A stretch of 64,000 nucleotides of DNA from Paraburkholderia sprentiae WSM5005 (GCF_001865575.2 NZ_CP017562.2:930001-994000), one strand, 5' to 3'. Shown: positions 1 to 10,454, numbered from the stretch's first letter. Notes: generated by a model not told the origin, from the sequence alone. A program made the numbers and translations.

Positions 1-259
1 CGCTCACCTGGCCATCGATCAGCCGCTCGGCATGCACCATGCACGCGATGCGCGCCTTGCCCGTGCCGTCGAACGGAAACAGATACTGCAGGCGGAACAC
101 CCGGCCGTCGGCTGCCGGATTGGCGCCGACGCGGCAGATGCGCACCGACGCGTCGTAACCGGCGTCCGGATTGCGGGTCGCTTGTGCGCCCGCGGGGCGG
201 CGCGGATAAACGAGCGGGTGGATTTCGTAACCCTTGTAGGTTTTGACTGCTGGATTCAT
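1..259 (-). CDS. Hypothetical protein, C-terminus cut by the window edge
   Basis: The minus-strand frame opens with ATG at 257-259 and runs off the left edge, so about 86 N-terminal residues are visible. It begins MNPAVKTYKGYEIHPLVYPR and is soluble, with no signal peptide or membrane segment. The sequence resembles short conserved proteins of unknown function common in Burkholderia (possibly DUF6566), but this is from memory. Codon use fits the local high-GC pattern. Function unknown. Confidence 0.6.
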   Translation of the reverse strand, partial: MNPAVKTYKGYEIHPLVYPRRPAGAQATRNPDAGYDASVRICRVGANPAADGRVFRLQYLFPFDGTGKARIACMVHAERLIDGQVS

Positions 260-818
260 GGAAAACGTGTCCTGTATTACGTGGTTCACGCGCCGCGTGC
301 ATCGCGCTGCTTTCCGGCAGCGCCCCTTTGACGCGTTGCGACGTGGACCGGCGGCGCAGCACCGATGCGCGCGCCGCGACAAATGGTTGGCACAGGCCTG
401 CTAGACCCGGCGGGCTCAATGACAATGGCTCGAGCGGTCGCGCGAAACGCGGATTCGACCGAAAAAACGCTGAAGCGGCGCGTCGATTCGCGCGCCGTAC
501 GCATGGTGCTGAACCGCTCGGTTGTACTTCTCGCGACGACGAATGCAGGCGGCGCATTGCCGGAATGACGGGCTCGCCGATAAGCGGCGGTCGAACAGTC
601 GGGGGTGGTGCGGAGATGCCGGTTTGAGACTGCCTGATGCTGCCAGTGCTATATGGGTGCGAGGTGCAGCTATTGCAATATGATGCCTCAAATGCGACTG
701 ATTGGATAGTGCAAACTTCAGCGCGCAGCCGCAACGACCCGCTGGCGGGGCTTCGCGAGCGCTTGGCAAAGGCATGTGAGGTGCGCGCCGCGCGCGCGAA
801 GCTCGCGATCCTAACGCG
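260..818. other. Gene-poor stretch
   Basis: About 560 bases lie between two minus-strand hypothetical genes. Open frames exist on both strands but are Arg/Ala-rich, without ribosome sites or recognisable domains, and look like random high-GC frames. The part around 640-720 is locally AT-richer. The right end is downstream of the 819-1037 gene and the left end should carry the promoter of the 1-259 gene. No clear hairpin or RNA gene was seen. Confidence 0.4.
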
Positions 819-1037
819 TCAGCGCGACGTCTCGGCGACGCGCTTCTGCAATTCGCGCGCGGCCGCGAGCGGCAGGCGCGCATCGTCCCAGCCGGACAGC
901 CATTCGACTTCCTTCGCCGTGAAGACCTGACCGTGGTTGCGCAGCGCGTACTGCAGGGAATCGATGACGTGGTTGCGGATGATCTCCGGCGTGCGCTTGT
1001 CGTCGAGCACGGCGCGAAGCGCTTCGAGTGTGGACAT
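819..1037 (-). CDS. Small hypothetical protein, 72 aa
   Basis: The 72-residue protein starts MSTLEALRAVLDDKRTPEII and is predicted mostly helical and soluble. It contains an LQYALRNHGQVF segment and ends in a charged helix. It has typical codon bias and an ATG start, and it points away from the regulator at 1274. It is similar in style to small conserved Burkholderiaceae proteins, but no family is recognised. It stands alone on its strand. Confidence 0.6.
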   Translation of the reverse strand: MSTLEALRAVLDDKRTPEIIRNHVIDSLQYALRNHGQVFTAKEVEWLSGWDDARLPLAAARELQKRVAETSR

Positions 1038-1273
1038 CGGTTGGCTCCGTTCGGTCGGATATTGGTGGATCCGCGTTTATCGCATGAAAAAAAAGCGTCC
1101 GCGAGGTCGACAAAATTGCCGTCGTGCGTTGATTCGCGGCGCCAGCGCGAGGCCGCTACAATGGCGACTTCCTGAATTGCCGACCGGGCGTGCGCGCCGG
1201 CGTCGGCGGCAGGCGCCTCGCATCGTCGTCATTCGGCATCGCGCGGCGCCTGCTTCGAACCTCGCGTTTTTCC

Positions 1274-1918
1274 ATGCGCAACCCGAACGTGTCTCCTGTC
1301 AAAGACTTGCTGCTGAAGCGCTACGCGCCGATCGCCGACGGCATCGCCGCGCTGCTCTATCCGTGCGCCGAAGTGGTGATTCACGATCTACGCGATCAGA
1401 CCATCGCGTATCTGGTCAACAATCTGTCGCGGCTCGAGGTGGGTGCGCCGTCGGTGCTCGACGACGCGCACTTCGCGGCGCGCGGCCAGACCATCGGTCC
1501 CTACGAGAAACTGAACTGGGACGGCCGCCGCATGCGTTGCGTGAGCAACATCCTGTTCGACGACGACGGCAAGCCCGCCGGCATGCTGTGCGTGAACTTC
1601 AACATCGCCGTGTTCGAGGATGTGCGCTCGACGCTCGATCTGTTCATCAAGGGCGGCACGATGACGGAGGCGCCCACCGACGACCTGTTCCGCGACGACT
1701 GGCAGGACCGCATCAACACCTATCTGCACACCTGGTTGCGCGACCGGCAGATTGGCATCAATGCGCTGACGCGCGAGCACAAGCGCGAAATCGTCGAGGC
1801 GCTGCACGCACAGGGCGCGTTTCGCGGCCGCAGCTCGGCGAATTACGTCGCCGCGGTGCTGACGATGGGCCGCGCGACCGTCTACAAGATCCTCAAGCAG
1901 ATGAAAGAGGGCGGCTGA
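1274..1918 (+). CDS. DauR/YheO-like PAS-HTH transcriptional regulator
   Basis: The 214-aa protein has the layout of the YheO/DauR family. An N-terminal PAS-like (PF08348) domain covers roughly residues 10-125, including ADGIAALLYPCAEVVIHDLR and LCVNFNIAVFEDV. A C-terminal HTH of the DauR type covers roughly residues 160-213, including REIVEAL, FRGRSSANYVAAVLTMGRAT and VYKILKQ. DauR of Pseudomonas represses D-arginine catabolism; the ligand and targets here are unknown. ATG 1274 was chosen because the PAS domain begins soon after it; an in-frame upstream start at 1190 would add 28 Arg/Gly-rich residues that look non-coding. Confidence 0.85.
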   Translation: MRNPNVSPVKDLLLKRYAPIADGIAALLYPCAEVVIHDLRDQTIAYLVNNLSRLEVGAPSVLDDAHFAARGQTIGPYEKLNWDGRRMRCVSNILFDDDGKPAGMLCVNFNIAVFEDVRSTLDLFIKGGTMTEAPTDDLFRDDWQDRINTYLHTWLRDRQIGINALTREHKREIVEALHAQGAFRGRSSANYVAAVLTMGRATVYKILKQMKEGG

Positions 1919-1978
1919 GTTCAGGCGCGCGCCGCGCTTGCAAATGCTTCGATCACGCCCAAAACAAGGACATACGCG

Positions 1979-2206
1979 ATGCGCTACCGCCACTACAAAG
2001 GCGGCATTTACGAACGGGTCTGCGAGGCCACGCTCGAATCCGATCCGACGGTCACGATGATCGTCTACAAGGCGGCCAATGGTACGATCTGGACCCGTCC
2101 AGCGACGGTATTTTTCGAGCTGGTCGAGCAGGAAGGCGTCAAGGTGCCACGCTTTGCGCCGCTTGATGAGTTCAACAACGAGGCAGATGCGTCCCACGCG
2201 GATTAA
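1979..2206 (+). CDS. DUF1653 domain protein
   Basis: A 75-aa protein begins MRYRHYKGGIYERVCEATLE. The pattern of a Y-R-H-Y-K-G start, a central MIVYKAANGTIWTRP block and a VPRFAPL end is that of DUF1653, a small cytoplasmic beta-rich family of unknown role. The length matches the family. It lies 60 bases after the DauR-like gene on the same strand and may share its transcript. Family assignment is fairly secure; function is unknown. Confidence 0.8.
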   Translation: MRYRHYKGGIYERVCEATLESDPTVTMIVYKAANGTIWTRPATVFFELVEQEGVKVPRFAPLDEFNNEADASHAD

Positions 2207-2241
2207 CGCAGGCTGCCTGAACGACACGAACAGGAAACCGA

Positions 2242-2436
2242 ATGCGTCTTTTGCTTGCCATCATTCTGCCGTGGTTGCAGTTTTTCACGATCGGCCGTCC
2301 GTTTGCCGGCATCATCTGCCTGCTTCTTCAGATCACCGTAATCGGCTGGGTGCCGGCGGCCATATGGTCGGTGTATGCGCTGAGCCAGTACAACACGGAC
2401 AAGAAAATCGCCCGGGCAATGGGCAACGGGCGGTAA
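2242..2436 (+). CDS. YqaE/Pmp3 family small membrane protein
   Basis: The 64-aa protein has two hydrophobic helices, roughly residues 3-20 and 24-46, joined by a Gly/Pro turn (FFTIGRPFAG), followed by a short polar tail with YNTDKK. This is the two-span architecture of the YqaE/Pmp3 family, small inner-membrane proteins linked to stress and membrane potential, although the signature is weaker than in the classic family. It follows the DUF1653 gene by 35 bases on the same strand, so co-transcription is plausible. Confidence 0.65.
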   Translation: MRLLLAIILPWLQFFTIGRPFAGIICLLLQITVIGWVPAAIWSVYALSQYNTDKKIARAMGNGR

Positions 2437-2495
2437 CAGGCGGCGCCTAACGCCGTCGGCAAGCGGGGCACGGGCCCGCACGCTCGCACTCCCGC

Positions 2496-2804
2496 TTACC
2501 GTGCCGGTATCACGACCGCGTCCGGCACTTCGATCACCACATCGGTTTCGGCGATCGCCACGCAGGGCAGGATATAACCGTCCGCCTTTTCCTCGCGGCT
2601 CACGCCGGGCCATTCAATCGCGTAGCGCACCCGCCCGGACGTCATCCGGCACAAGCAGGTTCGGCACGTGCCGTTGCGGCACGAACGCGGCAAACGCAGA
2701 TTCGCGAAAGCGGCGGCTTCGAGAATCGTCAGCGAATCGGGCGCTTCGAAGCGATGGCCGAGCGGCTCGACGCGAACCATAGGCGGGCGGGTGGGAGCGG
2801 ACAT
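2496..2804 (-). CDS. 2Fe-2S ferredoxin
   Basis: A 102-aa plant-type ferredoxin. The cluster ligands are seen as C-x4-C-x2-C (PRSCRNGTCRTCLCRM) with the fourth Cys in the later ILPCVA segment, the usual spacing for a [2Fe-2S] cluster. It is a small soluble electron carrier; the redox partner is not encoded nearby. An alternative ATG at 2832-2834 would add 10 residues. ATG at 2804 was preferred because it lies closer to the conserved fold, but the choice is uncertain. The gene is convergent with the one at 2242-2436. Confidence 0.85.
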   Translation of the reverse strand: MSAPTRPPMVRVEPLGHRFEAPDSLTILEAAAFANLRLPRSCRNGTCRTCLCRMTSGRVRYAIEWPGVSREEKADGYILPCVAIAETDVVIEVPDAVVIPAR

Positions 2805-3107
2805 CGTATTGATCGGTGGCTGGGTGCGCGACACTTTACATCGATCTGACGTCGCGCTGTGCCGCGGCGCAACATGCGCGCGTCAACCGCGCTTTCAAGA
2901 AAAAATCCGGGAAATCTTGCACCCGGCCCGAACTCGTCTAAAGTGAATCAAATCACCTCCGCGCGACGCGAACTGACTATGCGGCGTCGAGGTGAAGGCC
3001 CGCGTCGACTGCATAGACATGGAGGAACGAGCGGCGGACGCGATAGCAAGCAATCCGCGCGTGCATTACCCGAGCGCATCGTGCGCGCACTCTTCCAGGT
3101 GACTCCC

Positions 3108-3398
3108 ATGCAGATCCAATTTCCCAACGAAGCCCCTGAGTATTCAGGCCGCGAGCTTACCTTGGCGTTTCCGGCAATGGTCGATGGGCAGAGGGTGGAG
3201 TGCATGATCACCGCGGAAGCGCTCGAAGATCACTTCGGCGCCGCGTCCCCTCGGCTGGAGGACATGGTCGTCGCGTTCGACACGCACCGGCCGCGCATCG
3301 AGGCCGCCACGCGGCGGCTGTTGTCGGAAACGCGCGCCCAGTGTCTGGTGCTAAGAAGCGGTTACGTGCGTTTCTACGAGGCGAACTGGCGTAACTGA
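3108..3398 (+). CDS. DUF1488 family protein
   Basis: A 96-aa soluble protein begins MQIQFPNEAPEYSGRELTLA and contains the elements F-x-AMVDG, CMITAEALEDHFGA and an ending like RFYEANW that characterise DUF1488. Function of the family is unknown. The start at 3108 was chosen because the family begins just after it; the open frame continues upstream to about 2859 with Arg-rich sequence that does not look coding. It is convergent with the permease at 3433. Confidence 0.8.
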   Translation: MQIQFPNEAPEYSGRELTLAFPAMVDGQRVECMITAEALEDHFGAASPRLEDMVVAFDTHRPRIEAATRRLLSETRAQCLVLRSGYVRFYEANWRN

Positions 3399-3432
3399 CG
3401 GCCCCGACTCGTATGCGTCCGGCGCCAGGTCC

Positions 3433-4734
3433 TCACTCGCTGCCGAGATAGAAATACCGGAACAGGAAAATCGCCGCGATGATCCACACGACCAGCTTCA
3501 CGTTGCGCGCCTGGCCGGTCAGCAGCTTGAGTCCCGCGTACGAGATGAATCCGAACGCGACGCCGTTCGCAATCGAATAGGTGAACGGCATCAGCAGCGC
3601 GGTCAGCGCGGCCGGCACGACTTCGGTGGCGTCGTCCCACGGCAGGTCGAGCATTTCCCGCAGCATCAGGCACGACACGTACAGCAACGCGGGCGCGGTC
3701 GCGTACGGCGGCACCACTTCGGCGAGCGGCGCGAAAAACAGCGCCGCGACGAACAGCACGGCCACCGTGATCGCGGTCACGCCGGTTCGGCCGCCGGCCT
3801 GCACGCCCGACGCGCTCTCGATATACGCCGTCGTCGACGAGGTGCCGAGCAGCGACCCGGCGAGGATCGCGGTGCTGTCCGCGAGCAGCGCGCGGTTCAG
3901 CCGATGCATCTTGCCTTCGACGAGCAGCCCCGCGCGGTTCGCGACGCCCATCAGCGTGCCGGTCGCATCGAACAGCTCGACGAGGAAGAACACCAGCACC
4001 ACGTTCAGCACGCCGCTCGACAGCGCGCTGCGGATATCGAGCTGGAACAGCGTCGGCGCAATCGACGGCGGCGCGGACACGATGCCGTGAAACTGGTTGC
4101 CGCCGAAGAAAAAGCTCAGGATCGTCACGCCGACGATACCGATCAGGATCGCCCCGCGCACGCGCAAATGATCGAGCGTGACGATGCCGAAGAAGCCGAT
4201 TGCGGCGAGTACGACGTGCGGATCATGCAGATTGCCGAGCGTGACGAGCGTGGCCGGATTGCCGACCACGATGCCGGCCGACTTCAGCGAAATGATCGCG
4301 AGAAAGAGGCCGATCCCGCCGGTGATCGCAGTCCGGATCGAATGCGGGATCCCTTTGACGATCACCTCGCGCACGCGGAACAGCGTGACGATCAGGAACA
4401 GGCACCCGGAGATGAACACCGCGCCGAGCGCGGCCTGCCATGTGTAGCCCATGCCCTTGACGACCGTGTACGCGAAGTACGCGTTCAGGCCCATGCCGGG
4501 CGCGAGCGCGATCGGGTAATTCGCATACAGACCCATGATCAGCGACGCGAGCGCGGCGACGAGGCAGGTCGCGACGAACACCGCGCTTTTCGGCATGCCG
4601 GCGTCGCCGAGAATCGCCGGGTTCACGAAGATGATGTAGGCCATCGTCAGGAAAGTGGTCGCGCCGGCTAGCACTTCGGTGCGCAGGTCGGTGTCGACGG
4701 CGTCGAAGCCGAAGTAGCGTTTGATCGAGTCCAT
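3433..4734 (-). CDS. NCS2 family purine permease, AzgA/PbuG type
   Basis: A 433-aa polytopic inner-membrane protein. It starts MDSIKRYFGFDAVDTDLRTE, the usual N-terminus of AzgA/PbuG-type hypoxanthine/guanine/adenine proton symporters, and has the signature LAPGMGLNAYFAY, an ELFDATGTL segment and the GTSSTTAYIESASG loop. About 12-14 hydrophobic segments can be counted. Length fits the family (430-450). It is likely a nucleobase importer. ATG 4734 was preferred over an in-frame start at 4806 that would add a non-conserved, polar 24-residue extension. Confidence 0.9.
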   Translation of the reverse strand: MDSIKRYFGFDAVDTDLRTEVLAGATTFLTMAYIIFVNPAILGDAGMPKSAVFVATCLVAALASLIMGLYANYPIALAPGMGLNAYFAYTVVKGMGYTWQAALGAVFISGCLFLIVTLFRVREVIVKGIPHSIRTAITGGIGLFLAIISLKSAGIVVGNPATLVTLGNLHDPHVVLAAIGFFGIVTLDHLRVRGAILIGIVGVTILSFFFGGNQFHGIVSAPPSIAPTLFQLDIRSALSSGVLNVVLVFFLVELFDATGTLMGVANRAGLLVEGKMHRLNRALLADSTAILAGSLLGTSSTTAYIESASGVQAGGRTGVTAITVAVLFVAALFFAPLAEVVPPYATAPALLYVSCLMLREMLDLPWDDATEVVPAALTALLMPFTYSIANGVAFGFISYAGLKLLTGQARNVKLVVWIIAAIFLFRYFYLGSE

Positions 4735-4874
4735 GTGGTGGGTGTTCTCTCTTTCGTCGTTCAGACAGTGTTTTGTGGTCGAGGCGGTGACGGCCCGGCG
4801 CGGCACGGCGGGCCGCGCGGCGGCGCGATGGCGGAATTTTAAACACCAACGGCGCGAGCAGGCCGCCCGGGCCG

Positions 4875-5369
4875 TCAGGCGGGCGGTTTGCCGTGCGACT
4901 GTGGCGCCTGCGCATCACCGCGCGGCGCGTGACGCGCGAGCCAGCGATCGAGTTCGCCAGCAAACGTCTTGCCATCGCGCGCACTGAAGGCGGCCGGGCC
5001 GCCGGTGTCGACGCCGCTCGCGCGCAGCTGGTCGAGCATCGACCGCATGCGCAGCCGTTCTTCGATCGTGCCGGGCGTGTACCAGTTACCGCGCGGATCG
5101 AGCGCATGGGCATTTTTTGCCAGCACGGCGGCGGCGAGCGGGATGTCGGCGGTGATCACGAGCTCGCCCGCGGCGACCCGCTCGACGATCAGCTGGTCGG
5201 CGGCGTCGAAACCGGCCGGCACCTGGATCGCGCGGATCAGCGGCGACGCCGGCACGCGCAGGAAGGCGTTGGCGACCAGCGTCAGCGGCATGCCGGTCCG
5301 GCGCGCCGCGCGATAGAGCATGTCCTTGACGACCGCCGGGCAGGCGTCGGCATCGACCCAGATTGACAT
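4875..5369 (-). CDS. YaiI/YqxD family (DUF188) protein
   Basis: A 164-aa protein starts [20 protein letters not shown]. The DADACP motif near the N-terminus and the later [11 protein letters not shown] block identify the UPF0178/DUF188 family, whose fold is PIN-like and whose acidic residues suggest nuclease or nucleotide-related activity, unproven. ATG 5369 matches the usual family start; the frame extends upstream by 26 residues without conservation. It lies downstream of the slipin gene on the same strand with a 74-base gap. Confidence 0.88.
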   Translation of the reverse strand: MSIWVDADACPAVVKDMLYRAARRTGMPLTLVANAFLRVPASPLIRAIQVPAGFDAADQLIVERVAAGELVITADIPLAAAVLAKNAHALDPRGNWYTPGTIEERLRMRSMLDQLRASGVDTGGPAAFSARDGKTFAGELDRWLARHAPRGDAQAPQSHGKPPA

Positions 5370-5443
5370 GGTGCGGGTTCCGGCTGAGTGCGGCTTGTTG
5401 CTGTGTGGCAGTTGGAGGGACGCGATGATACCTTGCCGTCCTA

Positions 5444-6214
5444 TCACGCCGAAGGCTTGTTGAACCGGTCCAGCACCGCGCTCACCAGATCGATCGGCAG
5501 CGGAAACACGATCGTCGAGTTCTTGTCGGCGGCGATCGTCGTCAGCGTCTGCAGATAGCGCAACTGCATCGCCTGCGGTTGCCGCGCGAGCGTTTGGGCC
5601 GCTTCGAGCAACTGCTTCGATGCCTGCAACTCGCCTTCCGCGTGAATCACCTTCGCGCGCCGTTCGCGCTCGGCTTCAGCCTGACGCGCGATCGCACGGA
5701 TCATCGTTTCATTGATGTCGACGTGCTTGATCTCGACGATCGACACCTTGATGCCCCACGCGTCGGTTTGCGCGTCCAGCACCCGCTGGATGTCGGCGTT
5801 CAGCTGCTCGCGCTCCGATAGCAGTTGGTCGAGATCGTGCTTGCCGAGCACCGCCCGCAGCGTCGTCTGCGACAGCTGGCTGGTCGCCTCGAAGTAGCGC
5901 GCGACCTGGATCACCGCCTTCTCCGGATCGACCACGCGGAAATACACGACCGCGTTGACCTTCACCGACACGTTGTCGCGCGTGATCACGTCCTGCGTCG
6001 GCACGTCGAACACGACGGTGCGCAGATCCATCCGCACCACCTGCTGCACGACCGGAATGATCAGCACGAGTCCGGGCCCTTTGACCTTCCAGAAACGGCC
6101 GAGCATGAAGACGACGCCGCGTTCGTACTCGCGAAAAATCCGCACCGACGACGCAATCAGCGCGACTACGAGCAGGAGCAGGATGCTGCCGAAGCCGAAT
6201 GTGAAGCCGATCAT
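5444..6214 (-). CDS. Slipin (SPFH/stomatin-like membrane protein)
   Basis: A 256-aa stomatin homologue with one N-terminal membrane segment (about residues 5-25), then an SPFH domain (about 25-190) containing the typical [33 protein letters not shown] and [13 protein letters not shown] blocks. A charged coiled-coil region with [16 protein letters not shown] follows. These proteins form membrane-bound oligomers that organise microdomains. Its ATG overlaps the TGA of the preceding NfeD gene by four bases, so the pair is translationally coupled. NfeD/slipin pairs are widespread, and the NfeD protease is known in archaea to cleave its slipin. Confidence 0.92.
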   Translation of the reverse strand: MIGFTFGFGSILLLLVVALIASSVRIFREYERGVVFMLGRFWKVKGPGLVLIIPVVQQVVRMDLRTVVFDVPTQDVITRDNVSVKVNAVVYFRVVDPEKAVIQVARYFEATSQLSQTTLRAVLGKHDLDQLLSEREQLNADIQRVLDAQTDAWGIKVSIVEIKHVDINETMIRAIARQAEAERERRAKVIHAEGELQASKQLLEAAQTLARQPQAMQLRYLQTLTTIAADKNSTIVFPLPIDLVSAVLDRFNKPSA

Positions 6215-7833
6215 GAACGTTCTCCTTGTAAGGCGTCGACTGACGTAACGGGCACCACGGTCAGCGTGAGGCCGTTGCGCGCCGTGACGCGCACGCTTTG
6301 ACCCGGTGCGGCCGGCGTCGTGCTCGACACGCGCCAGCGCTCGCCGTGCACGCGTGCCCAGCCGGCCAGCGGGCCGCCCGCCGCGTGTTCGGGTTCGGGC
6401 AGCAAGCCGCCGTCCAGCACTACGCCGACGCAGCCGATCAGCGCCTCCGAGCCCGTCACGACCGGTCGCCGCCGCGCGCGCAGTGCGAGCTGCGATACGC
6501 CCAGCACGAACGCGACGCTGAACACGACGACCGCGGCGATCAGCGGCAGCGGGATGCCGTAGCCGGGGACGTCGGTATCCATCAGCATCATCGCGCCGAC
6601 CACGAACGCGACCACGCCGCCGAAGCCGAGCGAGCCGAAGGTCGGCAGGAACGCTTCGCCGATCAGAAACGCGATGCCGAGAAAGATCAGACCGAGGCCG
6701 ACATAGCTGATGGGCAGCATCTGCATCGCGAACAGGCCGAGCAGCAGGCTGATCGCGCCGACCACGCCGGGCAGCACGAAGCCCGGGTTCGCGAATTCGA
6801 AGAACAGGCCGTACATGCCGAGCATCAAGAGAATCAGCGCGACGCTCGGATCGGTGATCACGGCGAGAAAGCGGCTGCGCCAGTCGGGTTCGAGCGTGAT
6901 CAACGGCGCATGCGCGGTGTGCAGCGTGACGCTGCCCGCGCTCGTGACGACCGTGCGGCCATCGAGCTGGCGCAGCAGGTCGGGCACGTCGCGCGCGACG
7001 AGATCGACGACGTGCTGCGCGAGCGCTTCCTGATCGGACAGGCTCACCGCTTCGCGAACCGCGCGCTCGGCCCAGTCGGCGTTGCGGCCGCGCATCTGGG
7101 CGAGGCCGCGGATATAGGCGGCCGCGTCGTGGACCTGCTTGCGCAGTTCGGTCGATTGGGTGTCGAGTGGAAGCGCGCCGGCGGCTTCGGACGACGCGTT
7201 GGGTGACGAAGCGGCGGGCGCGGATGCGCCGGCGGGCAGCGTGCGCATGTCCGGCAGTCCCGGCGTGCCCGAGGTGCCCGGCGCACCGCCTCCGGCGGGC
7301 GGCTCGTTGCCGCCGATGCCCATCTGGATCGGCGTCGCGGCGCCGAGGTTCGTACCCGGCGCCATCGCCGCGATATGGCTCGCGTAGACGATGTAGGTGC
7401 CGGCGCTCGCGGCGCGCGCGCCGCTTGGCGCGATGAAGGTGGCGACCGGCACCGGCGAGGCGAGGATCGCCTTGATGATCTGCCGCATCGACGTATCGAG
7501 GCCGCCGGGCGTATCGAGTTGCAGCACCGCGAGTTGCGCGCGCTGGCTGGCCGCGCGCTGCAAGCCACGGACGATGAAATCGGCGCTGGCCGGCCCGATC
7601 GCGCCGTTCACTGGAATCACGACGACGCTGTTCGCGGTCGCGGCGCCGACGTTGGCCGCGTTGGCCGCATGGGCCGATCGCAACGGCGCCAGCGCTTCGC
7701 GCGTCGCGAAGCCGAACGCGCATAGCACGCCGAGCACGGCGATGCCGCGCATCAAACGGCCCACGATGCCGCCGCGGATAGGCGGCCTGCGCGGACCGGA
7801 CTGCCGGAGCGGAAGACGCGGAGTCGTGTTCAT
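6211..7833 (-). CDS. NfeD family membrane-bound ClpP-class serine protease
   Basis: A 540-aa long-form NfeD protein. An N-terminal hydrophobic segment (about 25-45) precedes a ClpP/crotonase-like protease domain. That domain has the VLQLDTPGG block, the nucleophile Ser in [14 protein letters not shown] and a Lys in [12 protein letters not shown], consistent with a Ser-Lys dyad. Several membrane helices follow (about 290-440), then a C-terminal OB-fold NfeD domain starting near [13 protein letters not shown] Gly/Pro-rich insertion (about residues 180-220) is longer than in many homologues. It precedes the slipin gene with a 4-base overlap. ATG 7833 was chosen; an upstream start at 7893 is possible. 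Confidence 0.9.
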   Translation of the reverse strand: MNTTPRLPLRQSGPRRPPIRGGIVGRLMRGIAVLGVLCAFGFATREALAPLRSAHAANAANVGAATANSVVVIPVNGAIGPASADFIVRGLQRAASQRAQLAVLQLDTPGGLDTSMRQIIKAILASPVPVATFIAPSGARAASAGTYIVYASHIAAMAPGTNLGAATPIQMGIGGNEPPAGGGAPGTSGTPGLPDMRTLPAGASAPAASSPNASSEAAGALPLDTQSTELRKQVHDAAAYIRGLAQMRGRNADWAERAVREAVSLSDQEALAQHVVDLVARDVPDLLRQLDGRTVVTSAGSVTLHTAHAPLITLEPDWRSRFLAVITDPSVALILLMLGMYGLFFEFANPGFVLPGVVGAISLLLGLFAMQMLPISYVGLGLIFLGIAFLIGEAFLPTFGSLGFGGVVAFVVGAMMLMDTDVPGYGIPLPLIAAVVVFSVAFVLGVSQLALRARRRPVVTGSEALIGCVGVVLDGGLLPEPEHAAGGPLAGWARVHGERWRVSSTTPAAPGQSVRVTARNGLTLTVVPVTSVDALQGERS

Positions 7834-7917
7834 CGCTGACGGCCGCCGCACCCGCCGGTGTGAACCAGCGGCGCGGGCCGATACCTCGATCAAGGCTGGC
7901 CGGTTGCCGCTTAAAGC

Positions 7918-8964
7918 TTAGTCCGATTCGGCGCGTCGCGTTAGATCGAACCCCGTTGCCCGGGCTGGCCGATAGTCGCTCGGCCGCATGCCGGTCCATT
8001 TGCGGAACGCGCGGTGAAACGCGCTCGGCTCCGCGAAGCCGACCGCGTTCGCGATGTCGGCGATCGTGCGTTGCGTGCGCTGCAATTCGGCGATTGCGAT
8101 GTCGCGCCGCAGCGCGTCCTTGATCGACTGATACGTATGGCCCTCCTGCTTCAGATGCCGCCGCATCGTCGCCTCGGCGACGTGCAGGCGCGCGGCCATC
8201 TGATCGGCGGCGGGCCAGCCCGACATCGGTAGCGCGCGCAGCGTCTTGCGCACGCGCGCGGCGAGCGAGCCCGCATTGCGGTACTTGACGATGAAGCTGC
8301 CCGGCGCGTCACGCAGAAACATACGCGCCGAGCGCGTGGTCTGGATCACCGGCAGCTGCAGAAACGCTGGGTCGAGATCGACGTACGACTCGGGCTCGTC
8401 GAAATACATGTGTTCGCAAAACATCAGCCGGTATTCGTGCGCGGCCGGCGGCGCGCCGCAGCGAAAGCGCGCTTCGAGCAATGGAATGCGCCGGCCGACC
8501 AGCCAGCACACGAGCCCGTACACGAGGATGAAATACGTCGCGTAAGCGAACATCGCCGGCTTGCGCGTGCCCGCGCGTTCGACGAACTTCAGGCGCACGC
8601 GCTGCGCGTCGATGTCGATGGTCGCGCCGAGATCGTCGAGCACGAGCCGCATGAAGCCAACCGCGCGCGCGAGCGCCTGCGCGCCGTCGCGCGCGCCGAG
8701 CGCCGTCTGTGTCATCGCGATGAAGCTGCCGCTTTTCATCGGATGCGAGTCCTGGCCGAAGAACTCGTCGTCGAGTGCGCGTGCGATGCCGGTCCACAGC
8801 GCACCGTATTGCGTCGACGACACGCGGCTTTTCGGCGACGCGAGCATCGGCGCGGCGATACCGACGGCTTCGGCGAGCGCGCGCGCATCGAGGCCGCGCA
8901 AGCTCGCGAGCGCGAGCGTTTCCTCGACCAGAGTGACGGAGATCGTGCCCTTGTCGCTTTTCAT
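7918..8964 (-). CDS. AraC family transcriptional regulator
   Basis: A 348-aa regulator of the OruR/ArgR-like AraC subgroup. The N-terminal Arabinose_bd-type domain covers about residues 15-230. The C-terminal double HTH covers about 245-335 and includes [20 protein letters not shown] and the signature [20 protein letters not shown]. It is divergent from the valine-degradation genes at 9186 onward, with 221 bases between the start codons, so it is the probable activator of that operon (an MmsR-like role, inferred from position). ATG 8964 is preferred over an upstream in-frame start at 9084, which would put the coding region over the repeats in the shared promoter. Confidence 0.9.
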   Translation of the reverse strand: MKSDKGTISVTLVEETLALASLRGLDARALAEAVGIAAPMLASPKSRVSSTQYGALWTGIARALDDEFFGQDSHPMKSGSFIAMTQTALGARDGAQALARAVGFMRLVLDDLGATIDIDAQRVRLKFVERAGTRKPAMFAYATYFILVYGLVCWLVGRRIPLLEARFRCGAPPAAHEYRLMFCEHMYFDEPESYVDLDPAFLQLPVIQTTRSARMFLRDAPGSFIVKYRNAGSLAARVRKTLRALPMSGWPAADQMAARLHVAEATMRRHLKQEGHTYQSIKDALRRDIAIAELQRTQRTIADIANAVGFAEPSAFHRAFRKWTGMRPSDYRPARATGFDLTRRAESD

Positions 8965-8980
8965 CGGAATTCGGTTGCTC

Positions 8981-9083
8981 TGGCAAAAGCGCTCAGCATG
9001 CGCTGGCTCGCGGGTTGCGGAGCCCCACTCGGGTCGAGGCGCCGTGCGTACGCATGGTAGCAGTATGGCCAAAGCGCTCAGCA
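8981..9083. promoter_or_regulatory. Divergent promoter with two 18-bp direct repeats
   Basis: TGGCAAAAGCGCTCAGCA at 8981-8998 recurs as TGGCCAAAGCGCTCAGCA at 9066-9083, 17 of 18 bases matching, 85 bp apart (about eight helical turns). Both lie between the AraC gene and the acyl-CoA dehydrogenase. AraC proteins bind direct repeats, so these are candidate operators; no binding evidence is available. The core AAAGCGCT also occurs in the palindrome at 10455-10488. Confidence 0.5.
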
Positions 9084-9185
9084 AGAATGAGCGCAGCGAG
9101 CATCGAGCGGCACGAGCCGCTTGCCTACACTTGCCGCATCACCGCGAGCGCCAACGCGGCCGCGAGCACCCACGAGGACGCAGTC

Positions 9186-10319
9186 ATGGACAGCTTCTAT
9201 ACCGACGAACAACGGATGATTCGCGACGCCGCGCGCGACTTCGCGACCGAATGCCTCGCACCGCACGCGGCCCAATGGGATCGCGACGCGCAACTACCGG
9301 CCGAGGTCGTCGCGCAGATGGGCGAACTCGGCCTTCTGGGCATGATGGTGCCGGCCGAGTGGGGCGGCTCCTACACCGACTACGTCGCCTACGCGCTCGC
9401 GCTCGAAGAGATCGCGGCCGGCTGCGCCGCCTGCGCGACGCTGATGAGCGTGCACAACTCGGTCGGCTGCGCGCCGATTCTTAACTTCGGCAGCGCCGCG
9501 CAGAAAGACCGCTATCTGCGCGAGCTTGCCAGTGGCCGCACGATCGGCGCGTTTTGCCTGACCGAGCCGCAGGCGGGCTCCGAGGCAAACAATCTGCGCA
9601 CCCGCGCGGCGCTGCGCGACGGGCAGTGGATTCTGAGCGGCAGCAAGCAATTCGTGACCAACGGCGCGCGCGCCGGGCTCGCGATCGTGTTCGCTGTCAC
9701 CGACCCCGAGCGCGGCAAGCGGGGCCTGTCCGCCTTCATCGTGCCGACCGCGACGCCGGGCTTCGACGTCGGCCGGCCCGAGCACAAGCTCGGCATTCGC
9801 GCGTCCGATACCTGCCCGATCTCGCTCGATCACTGCGCGGTGCCCGAGGCCAATCTGCTCGGCGAGCCGGGCGAGGGTCTGCGCATCGCGCTGTCGAATC
9901 TCGAAGGCGGGCGCATCGGCATTGCCGCGCAGGCGGTCGGCATTGCGCGCGCCGCGTTCGATGCCGCGCGCCGTTACGCAAGCGAGCGCCAACAGTTCGG
10001 CAAGCCGCTGAAGGACCACCAGACGATCGCGAACATGCTCGCCGACATGGCGACGCGGCTGAACGCCGCGCGCCTGCTCGTGCATCACGCCGCACGGCTG
10101 CGCTCGGCGGGGCGGCCGTGTCTGTCGGAGGCGTCGCAAGCGAAGCTGTTTGCATCGGAACTGGCCGAAGAGGTCTGCTCGAACGCGATTCAGATTCATG
10201 GCGGCTACGGCTATCTGGAGGACTACGCGGTGGAGCGCCACTACCGCGATGCGCGTATCACGCAGATCTACGAAGGCACGAGCGAAGTCCAGCGGATGGT
10301 GATCGCGCGCCACGTTTGA
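9186..10319 (+). CDS. Acyl-CoA dehydrogenase, probably isobutyryl-CoA dehydrogenase
   Basis: A 377-aa flavoenzyme of the short-chain acyl-CoA dehydrogenase family: helical N-domain, FAD-binding middle domain with [12 protein letters not shown], and C-domain with RQQFGKPL and [12 protein letters not shown]. The catalytic Glu is seen as E363 in [11 protein letters not shown]. By its neighbours (mmsA, mmsB, enoyl-CoA hydratase) it should oxidise isobutyryl-CoA to methacrylyl-CoA in valine breakdown, transferring electrons to ETF. It is the first gene of the block and the likely direct target of the divergent AraC protein. A 2-methyl-branched substrate is inferred, not seen. Confidence 0.88.
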   Translation: MDSFYTDEQRMIRDAARDFATECLAPHAAQWDRDAQLPAEVVAQMGELGLLGMMVPAEWGGSYTDYVAYALALEEIAAGCAACATLMSVHNSVGCAPILNFGSAAQKDRYLRELASGRTIGAFCLTEPQAGSEANNLRTRAALRDGQWILSGSKQFVTNGARAGLAIVFAVTDPERGKRGLSAFIVPTATPGFDVGRPEHKLGIRASDTCPISLDHCAVPEANLLGEPGEGLRIALSNLEGGRIGIAAQAVGIARAAFDAARRYASERQQFGKPLKDHQTIANMLADMATRLNAARLLVHHAARLRSAGRPCLSEASQAKLFASELAEEVCSNAIQIHGGYGYLEDYAVERHYRDARITQIYEGTSEVQRMVIARHV

Positions 10320-10454
10320 CGGTGGCGTTGGTGCCTGCCGTTTGAGCGCACAATAGCCTGGCCGAGGGTGTTCGTTGAGGCACCGCAGCGGCCACCCGGC
10401 GAAAGCCGGCGGCCACAGAAAAAGACCGAGCGAAACCGCAACGAGGTTGCATGG

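Noticed and set aside
1190..1273. Upstream extension of the DauR-like regulator
   Set aside because: Arg/Gly-rich sequence without conservation. The PAS domain starts after the ATG at 1274.
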